Both the position numbers and the translations under genes were made by a program. From VXNE01 sp963664635 (GTDB lineage: Bacteria; Pseudomonadota; Gammaproteobacteria; Pseudomonadales; Azotimanducaceae), in NCBI GenBank assembly GCA_963664635.1, contig OY761542.1, positions 992,001-1,056,000 on the forward strand: 64,000 nt of DNA, written 5' to 3'. How positions within the stretch are numbered: the stretch's first letter is position 1; every line of letters starts with the position of its first letter. Shown in pieces: positions 24,161 through 32,384 of this stretch. The notes beneath the pieces were generated by a model. It had not been told where the DNA came from. It was given only the letters and a program-made list of their open reading frames with translations, and searched no databases.

Positions 24161-25486
24161 ATGGTGCTGAGCGACCGCAGTCCGGTCACGTTCCGGGACG
24201 AACTGCCGGAGCGGGTCGATGCCGTCATCGTCGGCGGCGGCGTGATCGGCGTCTCGACGGCGTGGTTCCTGGCGCGGCGCGGCGTCAGCGTGCTCGTGCT
24301 GGAGAAGGGCCGGGTGGCCGGCGAGCAGTCGAGCCGCAACTGGGGCTGGATCCGCAAGCAGGGGCGGGACGCGGACGAGTTGCCCATCGCCATGGAGAGC
24401 CAGGAGATCTGGGCGGGCCTCGCGGCCGAGGTGGGGGAGGACATCGGTTTCGCGCGGCGGGGCATCGCCTATCTCGCCGACACCCCCGAGCAATTGGCGA
24501 AGCACGAGGAGTGGCTGCCGGTGGCCGAGCAGCACCAGCTCGACACGCGGCTGCTCACGGGCGCGGAAGTGGACGCGATGATCCAGGGCCCGCCGGGGCG
24601 CTACGCCGGCGCCCTCTACACGCCGAGCGACGCCAGGGCGGAGCCCTTCGTGGCCGTTCCCGCCCTGGCCCGGGCGCTACGGAGCGCGGGGGGACGGATC
24701 GTCGAGAACTGCGCCGCGCGGGGCATCGAGTTCCAGGGAGGCGCGGTGTCCACCGTAGTTACCGAACTGGGACCCGTACGCACCGACGCCGTCGTCTGCG
24801 CCGCCGGGGCCTGGAGTTCGCTGCTGCTGCGCCATGTCGGGCTGGACCTGCCGCAACTGACCGTGCGGGCGACGGTCGCGCGCACGGACAGGGCGCCCGA
24901 CATCTACGACGGCAACGCGTCGGCGCCCGGACTGGGCTTCCGGCGGCGCGCGGACGGCGGCTACACGGTGGCGTCCTCCGGTTCCAACGAGCACCTCGTG
25001 GGGCTCGACTCGTTTCGCTACCTGCCCCGTTACGTGCGGCTCGCCGGTAGCGCGCGGGGGATCGCCCTGCGTTTCGACGACGGACTGCTCGACCGCATGA
25101 GCCCGCGGCACTGGAAGGACGACGAGGAGACCCCGTTCGAACGGGCCCGGGTCCTCAACCCGCGCCCGTCGACACGCGCCCTGCTCCGCATCAGGGAGGC
25201 GCTCGCGAAGCGCCTGCCCGCGCTCGATCGAATACCGTTCGTGGAGGCCTGGGCGGGCATGATCGACGTGACCCCCGACGTCGTCCCCGTCATGGACGAG
25301 GTCGACGGCCGCCGCGGCCTGTTCGTGGCCACCGGCTTCAGCGGCCACGGCTTCGGCATCGGCCCGGGGGCGGGCAAGGTGATGGCCAACCTGGTGGTCG
25401 GCGAGTCGCCCGGGCACGATCTGGCGCGGTTCCGGTTCTCGCGTTTCGGTGACGGGACGCCGATGCGGCCGGGGCCCGGGCTGTGA
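24161..25486 (+). CDS. FAD-dependent oxidoreductase, D-amino-acid oxidase (DAO) family
   Basis: This 441-aa flavoprotein has an N-terminal Rossmann dinucleotide motif, AVIVGGGVIGVSTAWFLARRG (within residues 21-41), followed by LVLEKGRVAGEQSSRNWGWIRKQ. The SSRNWGW segment near the flavin is typical of glycine/D-amino-acid oxidase and sarcosine-oxidase relatives. FATGFSGHGFGIGPGAGKVM-like sequence near the C terminus closes the FAD site (GHGFGIGPG). It probably oxidises an amine or amino acid. ATG 24161 follows AGGAGGAAAC, an excellent ribosome site. The substrate is not deducible. Confidence 0.85.
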   Translation: MVLSDRSPVTFRDELPERVDAVIVGGGVIGVSTAWFLARRGVSVLVLEKGRVAGEQSSRNWGWIRKQGRDADELPIAMESQEIWAGLAAEVGEDIGFARRGIAYLADTPEQLAKHEEWLPVAEQHQLDTRLLTGAEVDAMIQGPPGRYAGALYTPSDARAEPFVAVPALARALRSAGGRIVENCAARGIEFQGGAVSTVVTELGPVRTDAVVCAAGAWSSLLLRHVGLDLPQLTVRATVARTDRAPDIYDGNASAPGLGFRRRADGGYTVASSGSNEHLVGLDSFRYLPRYVRLAGSARGIALRFDDGLLDRMSPRHWKDDEETPFERARVLNPRPSTRALLRIREALAKRLPALDRIPFVEAWAGMIDVTPDVVPVMDEVDGRRGLFVATGFSGHGFGIGPGAGKVMANLVVGESPGHDLARFRFSRFGDGTPMRPGPGL

Positions 25487-25647
25487 TGCCCATCCGCACC
25501 AAGCTTTACCCGAAGAGCCACAGCAACTTCGGAAGTGTTGCTAGAATGGCGAAGCAGCGGATGACCAACCTTCAGGTTGGCGAGGCGGTCGTAGACGCGA
25601 TCACGACGCGGCTTGCCGACGCAGGCGAATCGCCATGCATTGTCTAA
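25486..25647 (+). other. Possible 53-codon ORF before the broken ATPase
   Basis: An ATG overlapping the previous stop (TGATG) opens a frame ending TAA at 25645-25647, inside the start of the ATPase gene. It contains MTNLQVGEAVVDAITTRLAD. A 7-bp inverted repeat with a 2-nt loop lies at 25565-25580. Both overlaps hint at coupling, but there is no recognisable family. Confidence 0.25.
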
Positions 25648-26939
25648 CGGACTTCAAGAACTTCGCCCGTGCAGAACTCAATCTGTTCGAGCCGTTGGCC
25701 GTTCTGCTCGGCAGGAACGGATCGGGGAAGACCAATCTGATCGAGGGTGTCGATCTGCTCGCCACCCTGGCCCGCGGCGTACCCCTCAACGAGATCACGG
25801 ATGTCGATCGGGGTGGAGCGTTCGAGGTGCGAGGTGGCTTGCGGTCATGCATTCGGTTCGGCAGGGACCAGTTCACTCTTCGGTTCAATGAGGCGACCGT
25901 TCGCTTTGATGGCAAGAGCCAACCAGTCGACTACCTCATCGAGATTGCAGCCCGGGGAAGAAATGACGTTCAGTTGTCCGCGGAGAGACTACAGATCGGA
26001 CACCGGGTTCTGTTCCACGCGGTGAATTCCGGTGAGGAACTGATGGAGGTCACGTACGACAACTTTTCGCGCGGCAGGAATCCGAGTCGTTAGATATCGG
26101 CATCTCGCTCAGTGCTTTCGCGCTACGAAGAGATCATCCGAGACAGTCAAGCCAACAACCCCAAGCTGCGGTCATCGAGCCGAACAGTGCGAAACGTCAG
26201 GCGCTATCTGCGGAACTCCTACATCTTCGATCCGCAGCCGAAGGCAATGCGCGAGTACGCACGCGTCGAGTCCAACCCCCAGCTCCTGCGCAGTGGGGCG
26301 AATCTGGCGGCCGTCCTGTTCGCACTGAGCGAGCTGGAAGAGGGGACGAATCCCGCGCTGCGGCGCATCACGGAGATCGTGCGACAGATACCCGAGGAGC
26401 CGTTCGCAAGGATCGGGTTCGAGGAGACCTCGCTCGGTGACGTCATGGCCGGGTTCGTACCTGATGCAGAGAGTGAGACTGACCGAAGGAAGCTTGTCGA
26501 CGCGCGGATCCTGTCCGACGGCACCTTGCGGATGCTCGCTATCGTCACTGCATTGGAGACGGTTCCGGACGGCTCCCGGATAGTCGTTGAGGAGTTCGAC
26601 AACGGGCTCCATCCGAGCCGCGCCAAACTGCTGGTGGGGGCGCTCTCCGACGCGGCAAACCGCCGCCGACTGAACGTGCTCGTGACAACACACAATCCAG
26701 CTTTCATGGACGCACTGGATGAGTCGCAGATGGATGAAGTCCTCATTTGTCACGGACACGAGTCCCGTGCGGGGTCGCAGGTAGCCCGACTCGGCGACAT
26801 GGACATAGCTGGCACGGTGGGGCTGCGTGGTGGTCTGGGCGACTTCGTGACCCGCGGAGCTCTCGAAGAGCATCTTGCGCCGGACTTTGCGGAGAGACGC
26901 TCCCGGGAAGCGCGGGAGTGGCTCGCGTCGCTGACTTGA
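25635..26939 (+). pseudogene. ABC/AAA-type ATPase gene interrupted by a stop codon
   Basis: Two same-frame parts (25635-26093 and 26112-26939) together encode an OLD/AAA_21-like ATPase of about 430 residues. The first part has Walker A GRNGSGKT (residues 26-33). The second has LSDGTLRMLAI (signature-like), IVVEEFDNGLHPSRAKLL (Walker B) and VLVTTHNPAFMDAL (switch His). A TAG at 26091-26093 separates them. The reading around it (NPSR-stop, then SLSVLSRYEEI) suggests a nonsense change or compensating frameshifts in a once-continuous gene. The TTG of a PIN-domain gene overlaps its stop. It is either decaying or affected by sequence error. Confidence 0.8.
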
Positions 26940-27401
26940 GCGACGCTGCGATTCTCGATATGTCGTGGCTGCTCGAAACTCTATCGAGTGCCGGGCTATT
27001 TCAAGGAGTCACGCACCGAGCCGGTGCGGACGCAGACCGCCGACCTCATCGAAGCGAGGTACGAGTTGTTCGCAACCGTACCGGTGCTGTTCGAGGTTGC
27101 CAGTCACATCACTCATGTCCGCGACGGCGGTCGTCGGCGCAGCCTTGGCGAAAGGCTCCGCGACGATGTCGAGAGTTCCATTAGCCAGGAAAGTCCGTGG
27201 ACGATCGCCAGCGTGGGGTCGGCAATCCTGCTCCGTACGTCGGATGTGCTGCGGTTGGCCGAGCGCTTCCTGGAGTCGTCGGGTCCCAACTACTCCTTCG
27301 CAGACATCTCTATTGTTGACCTCGCTGAGGAGCTCCGAAGGCCGGGACGAACGATCAAGATTCTGGCTTTCGATGAGCAACTCGCGTCGTATTCCGATTG
27401 A
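26936..27401 (+). pseudogene. PIN-domain nuclease-like partner with one-base frameshift
   Basis: The 5' part reads LSDAAILDMSWLLE in one frame. The rest reads LYRVPGYFKESR...VPVLFEVASHITHV...FADISIVDLAEEL...IKILAFDEQLASYS in the next frame. Joined by removing one A near 26979, this gives a complete PIN domain of about 154 aa with its acidic residues (D in ILDMSW, E in LFEVASH, D in FADISIVD and AFDEQ). The TTG start overlaps the ATPase stop (TTGA). The gene pairs an ATPase with an RNase-like effector, but it is broken as read. Confidence 0.75.
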
Positions 27402-27689
27402 AGGTTCTGCCGGCGCAAATCTCCTCGCGCCTTGCGTTTGGCGCGCTCAAGCGGTGGTGTTGCGGGCGACGCGAGTCCGTCTCAACGCCGCTGCGAAAAA
27501 AGGCTGGAGACCGACGGCGGGGGTCCGCCCCCGTCAGGAGATCAGCCAGCACGGCGCCCGGACCGGCGGCGAGGTTGAGGTGGTCCCGGTTCGTTGGACA
27601 GTCCGAGGGCGGAAACAAGGTGTACTCCGATTGATCCGAAGCCCTCGATGAACGAAACCTGTCGTCGGAGACCCACGATGTCAACGGCG
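27402..27689. other. Intergenic stretch without a recognisable gene
   Basis: About 290 bp between the PIN gene and the dadA-like fragment contain no supported gene. One hairpin is visible at 27518-27533 (6-bp GC arms, loop TCCG) with no T-run after it. Confidence 0.5.
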
Positions 27690-27908
27690 CGAAACGCCTG
27701 CCACCACCACTTCGGGAGCTGCCGGAGGACATCGGGCGGGTTCCAGGTCTCGGGACACTCGAACTGGAGATAGCCGCCGTTGGCGAAGCTGGTCTCCCGG
27801 GCCGGCTCGGAATTGTGCTCGATCACGGTGACTTCCACGCCGGCGCGCGTCAGGTAGTAGGCGGTGCAGACGCCCTGCAGGCCGGCGCCGACGACGATTA
27901 AGGTGCAT
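27690..27908 (-). pseudogene. N-terminal fragment of a DadA-like FAD amino-acid dehydrogenase
   Basis: The frame encodes LIVVGAGLQGVCTAYYLTRA, VEVTVIEHNSEPARETSFAN and GGYLQFECPETWN...LPKWWWQAF, the start of a D-amino-acid dehydrogenase/oxidoreductase with the GxGxxG FAD motif. The ATG at 27908 is out of frame by one base after three codons. Similarity ends after about 70 codons, where 350 more are expected. The ATG lies 4 bp after the trpC stop, so it was once the next gene of that operon. Confidence 0.75.
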
Positions 27909-27912
27909 GGAG

Positions 27913-28689
27913 TTACCGGAAGAACAGTCTCTCCAGCGCGGCCCCGGGATCCTCTTCGCGCATGAACGCTTCGCCGACGAGAAACGCCTCCACGCCGGCG
28001 TCCCGCATGCGTTGGACATCCTCCGGCGCGTGAATCCCGCTTTCGGTCACCACCGCCACCCCGGGCGGCACCAGGGGCAGCAGGTCGAGGGTCGTCTCCA
28101 GCGTCGTCTCGAACGTCCGGAGGTCGCGGTTGTTGATGCCGAGGAGTGTCGGCTCGAGCGCGAGGGCGGCCTCCACCTCCCCGGCGTCGTGCACTTCGAT
28201 GAGCGCGTCCATGCCGAGTTCGCGCGCCAGGGTATCGAATTCCCGGAGCCGGCCCGCATCCAGGGCCGCCACGATCAGCAGGATGCAGTCCGCGCCCAGG
28301 GCGCGCGACTCGAACACCTGCCAGGCATCGACCATGAAGTCCTTGCGCAGCGCCGGCAGCGCGGTGGCCCCGCGTGCCTCGGCGAGATAGCTGTCGTGCC
28401 CTTGGAAGTAGCGCTCGTCGGTCAGCACGGAGAGGCCGGCGGCTCCGCCGCGTTCGTAGGCCCGCGCGATCCCGTCCGGGTCGAAGTCTGGGCGAATGAC
28501 GCCCTTGCTCGGAGACGCCTTCTTGATCTCGGCGATGACGCCCGGCCGCCGGGCCAGCAGGGCCTCGGCGAACCCCCGCGGCGGCGTTGCCTGCTCGGCG
28601 GCCGCCCGGATGTCGGCCAGCGGCCGCGTGCGGCATCGCTTGGCCACTTCCCCGGCCTTGTGCGCCAGGATCTCGTCGAGGATCGTCAT
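27913..28689 (-). CDS. trpC: Indole-3-glycerol-phosphate synthase
   Basis: This 258-aa TIM-barrel enzyme of tryptophan synthesis converts CdRP to indole-3-glycerol phosphate. Signatures are ILDEILAHKAGEVAKR, VIAEIKKASPSKGVIRPDFD (phosphate/carboxylate binding and catalytic Lys), YERGGAAGLSVLTDERYFQG, LPALRKDFMVDAWQVFESRA, LIEVHDAGEVEAAL and LLGINNRDLRTFE. The ATG overlaps the trpD stop (ATGA). It is monofunctional, not fused to TrpF. Confidence 0.96.
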   Translation of the reverse strand: MTILDEILAHKAGEVAKRCRTRPLADIRAAAEQATPPRGFAEALLARRPGVIAEIKKASPSKGVIRPDFDPDGIARAYERGGAAGLSVLTDERYFQGHDSYLAEARGATALPALRKDFMVDAWQVFESRALGADCILLIVAALDAGRLREFDTLARELGMDALIEVHDAGEVEAALALEPTLLGINNRDLRTFETTLETTLDLLPLVPPGVAVVTESGIHAPEDVQRMRDAGVEAFLVGEAFMREEDPGAALERLFFR

Positions 28690-29711
28690 TCGTCGGCGAT
28701 GAGCCGCGACATCCTGACCAGTTCGTTCAGGCGCTCCCGGGCCTGCCCGGAAGCGATGACATCCTGTGCCATCGTCACGCCGTCGGAGAGGCTCAGGGTC
28801 ACGCCGGCCGCGTAGATGGCGGCGCCGGCGTTCAGCGCCACGATGTCGGTCGCCGCCTCGTCGGTCCCGTCGAGCGCCGCCTCGACCAGGGCGAGGCTCT
28901 CCGCGGCGGACTCGGCCCGCAGACCGTCCATGTCGTGCGTCGCCATGCCGAAGTCGGCGGGTGCGATGTCGTATTCCGTGATCGTGCCGGCATCGAGTTG
29001 CACGACGTGTGACGGCCCCGACACCGACAGTTCGTCGAGGCCGTCGGCGTGCACGACCAGCACGCGCTCGGCGCCGAGCAGCACCGCGACCTCCGCGAGG
29101 ATGCGCTGCCAGTCCCGGGAGAACACGCCGATGACCTGGCGTTTCGCGTTTGCCGGGTTGGTCAGCGGCCCGAGCACGTTGAACACCGTGCGCACGCCGA
29201 GTTCGCGGCGCACCGGACCGGCGTGCCGCATGGCGCCGTGATGCGCCGGCGCGAACAGGAACCCCACGCCCACCTCCGTGATGCAGCGCGCGATCTCCGC
29301 GGGTTCGAGGTCGAGGGACACGCCGGCGGCCTCGAGCACGTCGGCGCTCCCGCTCTTGCTGGTCATCCCCCGGTTGCCGTGCTTGGCGACGTGGGCCCCC
29401 GCGGCCGCGGCCGCGAAGGCGGCGGCCGTCGAGATGTTGAACCGCTTGGCCGCGCCGCTGCCGCCGGTGCCGCAGGTGTCGACGAGGTGCGGCACCTCCA
29501 CGGCGACCTTCGTCGAGACGGCGCGCATCGCTTCCGCGGCGCCGGCGACTTCGGCGGTGGACTCACCGCGCAGGCGCAGGGCCACCAGGAGCCCCGCGAT
29601 TTGGGCCGGCGTCGCGTCGCCGGCCATGACGATGCCGAAGACCTCCCGCGCCTCTGCGCGGGTCAGCTCCGCGCCGGCGGTCAGCCGCTCGAGCGCGCCT
29701 TGCATGTCCAT
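28686..29711 (-). CDS. trpD: Anthranilate phosphoribosyltransferase
   Basis: This 341-aa enzyme transfers phosphoribose to anthranilate. The PRPP and metal motifs are HLVDTCGTGGSGAAKRFNIS, AAGAHVAKHGNRGMTSKSGS and ADVLEAAGV. NVLGPLTNPANAKRQVIGVF and VVHADGLDEL complete the pattern. The PRPP loop reads GTGGSG where most family members have GTGGDG, a notable but probably tolerated change. It is in an operon with trpG upstream (33-bp gap) and trpC downstream (overlap). Confidence 0.95.
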   Translation of the reverse strand: MDMQGALERLTAGAELTRAEAREVFGIVMAGDATPAQIAGLLVALRLRGESTAEVAGAAEAMRAVSTKVAVEVPHLVDTCGTGGSGAAKRFNISTAAAFAAAAAGAHVAKHGNRGMTSKSGSADVLEAAGVSLDLEPAEIARCITEVGVGFLFAPAHHGAMRHAGPVRRELGVRTVFNVLGPLTNPANAKRQVIGVFSRDWQRILAEVAVLLGAERVLVVHADGLDELSVSGPSHVVQLDAGTITEYDIAPADFGMATHDMDGLRAESAAESLALVEAALDGTDEAATDIVALNAGAAIYAAGVTLSLSDGVTMAQDVIASGQARERLNELVRMSRLIADE

Positions 29712-29744
29712 CGTGCGGTCCGCCCCGGGTACAGTGTCAGAGGG

Positions 29745-30368
29745 TCAATTATCCCCCGCGGCGGTCCCCCCGGCGAACTCCGGGGCAAGCTCCGGCGCGA
29801 GGAAGTTGCGCAGCACGTCGTGCCCGGCCGGCGTCATGATCGACTCGGGATGGAACTGCACGCCCTCGACGGCATGCTCGCGGTGGCGCACGCCCATGAT
29901 CTCGTCGGCCGTCCCGTCGTCGCGCGTCGTCCAGGCGGTCACTTCCAGACATTCGGGCAGCGTGTCCCGAGCGACCACCAGCGAGTGGTAGCGCGTGGCC
30001 TCGAAGCGCTCGGGAAGCCCGGCGAAGATGCCCCGGCCGTCGTGCGCGATGGTCGAGAGCTTGCCGTGCATCACCTCGCGCGCGCGGACCACGTCGCCGC
30101 CGTAGGCCTGGCCGATGCTCTGGTGGCCGAGGCAGATGCCGAGGATCGGCACGGTGCCGCCGAAGCGGCGCACCACGTCGAGGGAGATGCCGGCCTCGTT
30201 GGGCGTGCAGGGACCCGGCGAGATCACGATCCGTTCCGGCGCCATGCGCTCGATGTCCGCGACGCCGATCTCGTCGTTGCGATGGACCGTCACGTCGGCG
30301 CCGAGTTCGCCCAGGTACTGCACGACGTTGTAGGTGAAGGAGTCGTAGTTGTCGATCATCAGGAGCAT
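29745..30368 (-). CDS. trpG: Anthranilate/aminodeoxychorismate synthase glutaminase subunit
   Basis: This 207-aa class I glutamine amidotransferase supplies ammonia to the TrpE or PabB subunit. The start LLMIDNYDSFTYNVVQYLGE, the oxyanion strand ISPGPCTPNEAG, the nucleophile GICLGHQSIGQAYGG and the His-Glu pair in GVQFHPESI are all present. In many proteobacteria one such protein serves both tryptophan and folate synthesis. No trpE or pabB lies in the window; the gene immediately upstream is a MaoC-type dehydratase gene. Confidence 0.93.
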   Translation of the reverse strand: MLLMIDNYDSFTYNVVQYLGELGADVTVHRNDEIGVADIERMAPERIVISPGPCTPNEAGISLDVVRRFGGTVPILGICLGHQSIGQAYGGDVVRAREVMHGKLSTIAHDGRGIFAGLPERFEATRYHSLVVARDTLPECLEVTAWTTRDDGTADEIMGVRHREHAVEGVQFHPESIMTPAGHDVLRNFLAPELAPEFAGGTAAGDN

Positions 30369-30383
30369 GGCGGCACTCCGGGG

Positions 30384-30818
30384 TCAGTCGCGCGCCACGA
30401 GCAGGGTGACTTCCTGCGTCAGCACCACGGCGCCGTCGCCGTCGGTCACCGTGTCGGCCAGGGTCAGGACGCCCACGTCCGGCCGGCTGCCCGACGGCCG
30501 CTTGCCGGCGCAACGCGTCTCGTAGGTGAGCGTGGCGCCCGCGCGCGCGGGATTGGGCAGGCGCAGCTTGTCCTTGCCGAGCATGGCCACGACCTTGATG
30601 CGGTCCTCGTGGTCGAAGAAGAGCCGCGTGCAGATCGCGAACAGGTGCGCGGACGACGCGACCAGGCCGCCGAAGACCGAGTCCGCCGCGGCGGCAGCGT
30701 CGGTGTGGAACTTCTGCGGGTCCCAGGCCTCCGCGAAGGCAATGACGCTGTCCTCCGTCAGCGTCCAGGTGCCCACGACGGAGCGGTAGTCGTCCGGGAT
30801 GTCGTCGAAGAGCAGCAC
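30384..30818 (-). CDS. MaoC-like hot-dog dehydratase
   Basis: This protein of about 144 aa (GTG start at 30818; an in-frame ATG at 30854 would overlap the bioB remnant) has the (R)-hydratase hot-dog pattern. DIPDDYRSVVGTWTLTEDSVIAFAEAWDPQKFHTD contains the catalytic D..QxxH motif, and GGLVASSAHLFAICTRLF follows. It resembles MaoC-domain acyl dehydratases acting on enoyl-CoA substrates. It lies between the bioB remnant and trpG, all on the minus strand. Substrate unknown. Confidence 0.8.
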   Translation of the reverse strand: MLLFDDIPDDYRSVVGTWTLTEDSVIAFAEAWDPQKFHTDAAAAADSVFGGLVASSAHLFAICTRLFFDHEDRIKVVAMLGKDKLRLPNPARAGATLTYETRCAGKRPSGSRPDVGVLTLADTVTDGDGAVVLTQEVTLLVARD

Positions 30819-30834
30819 GGCAGGACTCGGCCGG

Positions 30835-31056
30835 CTAGAGCGGCTGGGCGGCAAGCCCGAGGTCCTCGAACATCTCCATGTCGTCGTGGAACTCCGGGTT
30901 CGGCGTCGTCAGGAGCCGGTCGCCGCAGAAGATCGACCCCGCGCCGGCCATGAAACAGAGCGCCTGGGCCTCGAACAGGAGGTCGTTCAGGGGCCGGTCG
31001 AACAGGGCGAGCACGTCGTCCACGGTCCAGCCGTGCCGGATTTCCTGCTTGGACAC
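30835..31056 (-). pseudogene. bioB: Biotin synthase gene with large internal deletion
   Basis: The frame (GTG at 31056, 73 codons) starts IRHGWTVDDVLALFDRPLND and LLFEAQ, the N terminus of BioB. It then jumps directly to ALCFMAGAGSIFCGDRLLTT and PNPEFHDDMEMFEDLGL, the BioB C terminus. About 250 central residues, including the radical-SAM CxxxCxxC motif and the second cluster ligands, are absent. The reading frame is kept across the join. It cannot be an active biotin synthase. Confidence 0.85.
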
Positions 31057-31189
31057 GCTATAGTCCCCGAGGGCGCGGAACACGCGCAGACTATCGAAAC
31101 CCGGTAGGCTGCGCCAACTTCGGCACCAATGCCACCATTGCCCGGAACACGCCCGGACCACGCGGCGTTCGTGTCGGGGCCTTGCTAAG

Positions 31190-32380
31190 ATGGGACGCAC
31201 AAGGCTTCCGGCACCTCGTTCCATGTCCGCCGACACACAGCGCGACCACTTGCGCCTCCCCAGCCTTCGGGTGGAGGGGTTTCGGGGGATTGGTGAGCTT
31301 TCGATTCCACGGCTGGGCCGCGTCACTCTCCTTGCGGGCCGAAACGGCATCGGCAAGACGACCGTCCTTGACGCCGTCCGGATATTCGCCGCCAGGGGAC
31401 GCCCGATAGTCATCCATGGGCTACTTCAGGGGCGCGAGGAGTTCGCCACCGGGTTGGACGAAGATCACGACCCAACCGTCGTCCCGGACTTTACTGCCTT
31501 GTTCCATGGGCGGAATCCCGGGCGGGGTGCGACGATTCTCATCGGTCCGAGTGACGGCGGCGAAGACGCGGTTCGACTCCGTGTATCGAGCGGCGAGGAT
31601 TGGACGGCCGCCCAGCAGGATTTGTTCTCGAGGCTCTCCGTGGGCACGGACCTGATGGCGCTCAGTGTCATGATCGGATCACGCAAGCAGTTGTTTCCAT
31701 GGGTGCTCGCCGCCGACGAGAGTAACCCTTGGGAGTCGCGAGGGCGCTTTACGCTACGCCGGTTGCAGAGGCTGTTCGACGAAGGCGGCTGGCCGGCAGG
31801 CGTTGAGTGCCAGTCGCTCGGCCCGGGGTTGCTGGGTACCCGTCAGTTGGCTTCTCTTTGGGATGAGGTCGCCCTGACGAATGACGAATTGGCCTCAAGG
31901 CAAGCCCTGCAGTTGGTGCTCGGTCGGGACATCGAAGGGGTTGCGGTAGTGGGAGACGATGCGCGGGTTCCAGGACGGGCTCGCCAGCGAGTGGTGGTGA
32001 AGCTGGCCGAGCACCGCCGTCCGGTGCCTCTGAAGAGCCTCGGCGACGGCGCAACCCGCATGTTCGGCGTCGCGCTTGCGTTGGCCAACAGCCGGAACGG
32101 GTTTCTCGTGGTTGACGAGGCCGAGAACGGGATACACCACTCCGTGCAACGGGATTTCTGGAACATGGTGCTTCGCACCGCCCACGAAAACGACGTACAG
32201 GTGCTGGCAACTACGCATGGGTGGGATTGCGTGACCGGTTTCGCGCGCGCCTGCGCGGATTGCACCGACGTCGAGGGTGTTCTGGTACGGATTGAGCGGG
32301 TGGCCGAGGGCCTTCGAGCCGTCGAGTACTCGGAGGAAGATCTCGAAACCATAGCCGATCAGGGGATCGAGGTCAGGTAG
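31190..32380 (+). CDS. ABC/AAA-type ATPase paired with a DUF3226 protein
   Basis: This 396-aa protein (an ATG at 31223 is an alternative start) has the OLD/RecF-like ATPase core. Walker A is GRNGIGKT (50-57), the signature-like SLGDGATRMFGVALAL is near residue 283, Walker B is GFLVVDEAENGIHHSVQ and the switch region is VLATTHGWDCV. Between them lies an insertion typical of AAA_15/AAA_21 defence ATPases. The next gene starts 4 bp after its stop and encodes a TOPRIM-like DUF3226 protein, a pairing reminiscent of split OLD and PARIS systems. Composition is less GC-rich than in the neighbours. A defence role is inferred. Confidence 0.88.
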   Translation: MGRTRLPAPRSMSADTQRDHLRLPSLRVEGFRGIGELSIPRLGRVTLLAGRNGIGKTTVLDAVRIFAARGRPIVIHGLLQGREEFATGLDEDHDPTVVPDFTALFHGRNPGRGATILIGPSDGGEDAVRLRVSSGEDWTAAQQDLFSRLSVGTDLMALSVMIGSRKQLFPWVLAADESNPWESRGRFTLRRLQRLFDEGGWPAGVECQSLGPGLLGTRQLASLWDEVALTNDELASRQALQLVLGRDIEGVAVVGDDARVPGRARQRVVVKLAEHRRPVPLKSLGDGATRMFGVALALANSRNGFLVVDEAENGIHHSVQRDFWNMVLRTAHENDVQVLATTHGWDCVTGFARACADCTDVEGVLVRIERVAEGLRAVEYSEEDLETIADQGIEVR

Positions 32381-32384
32381 CAGC

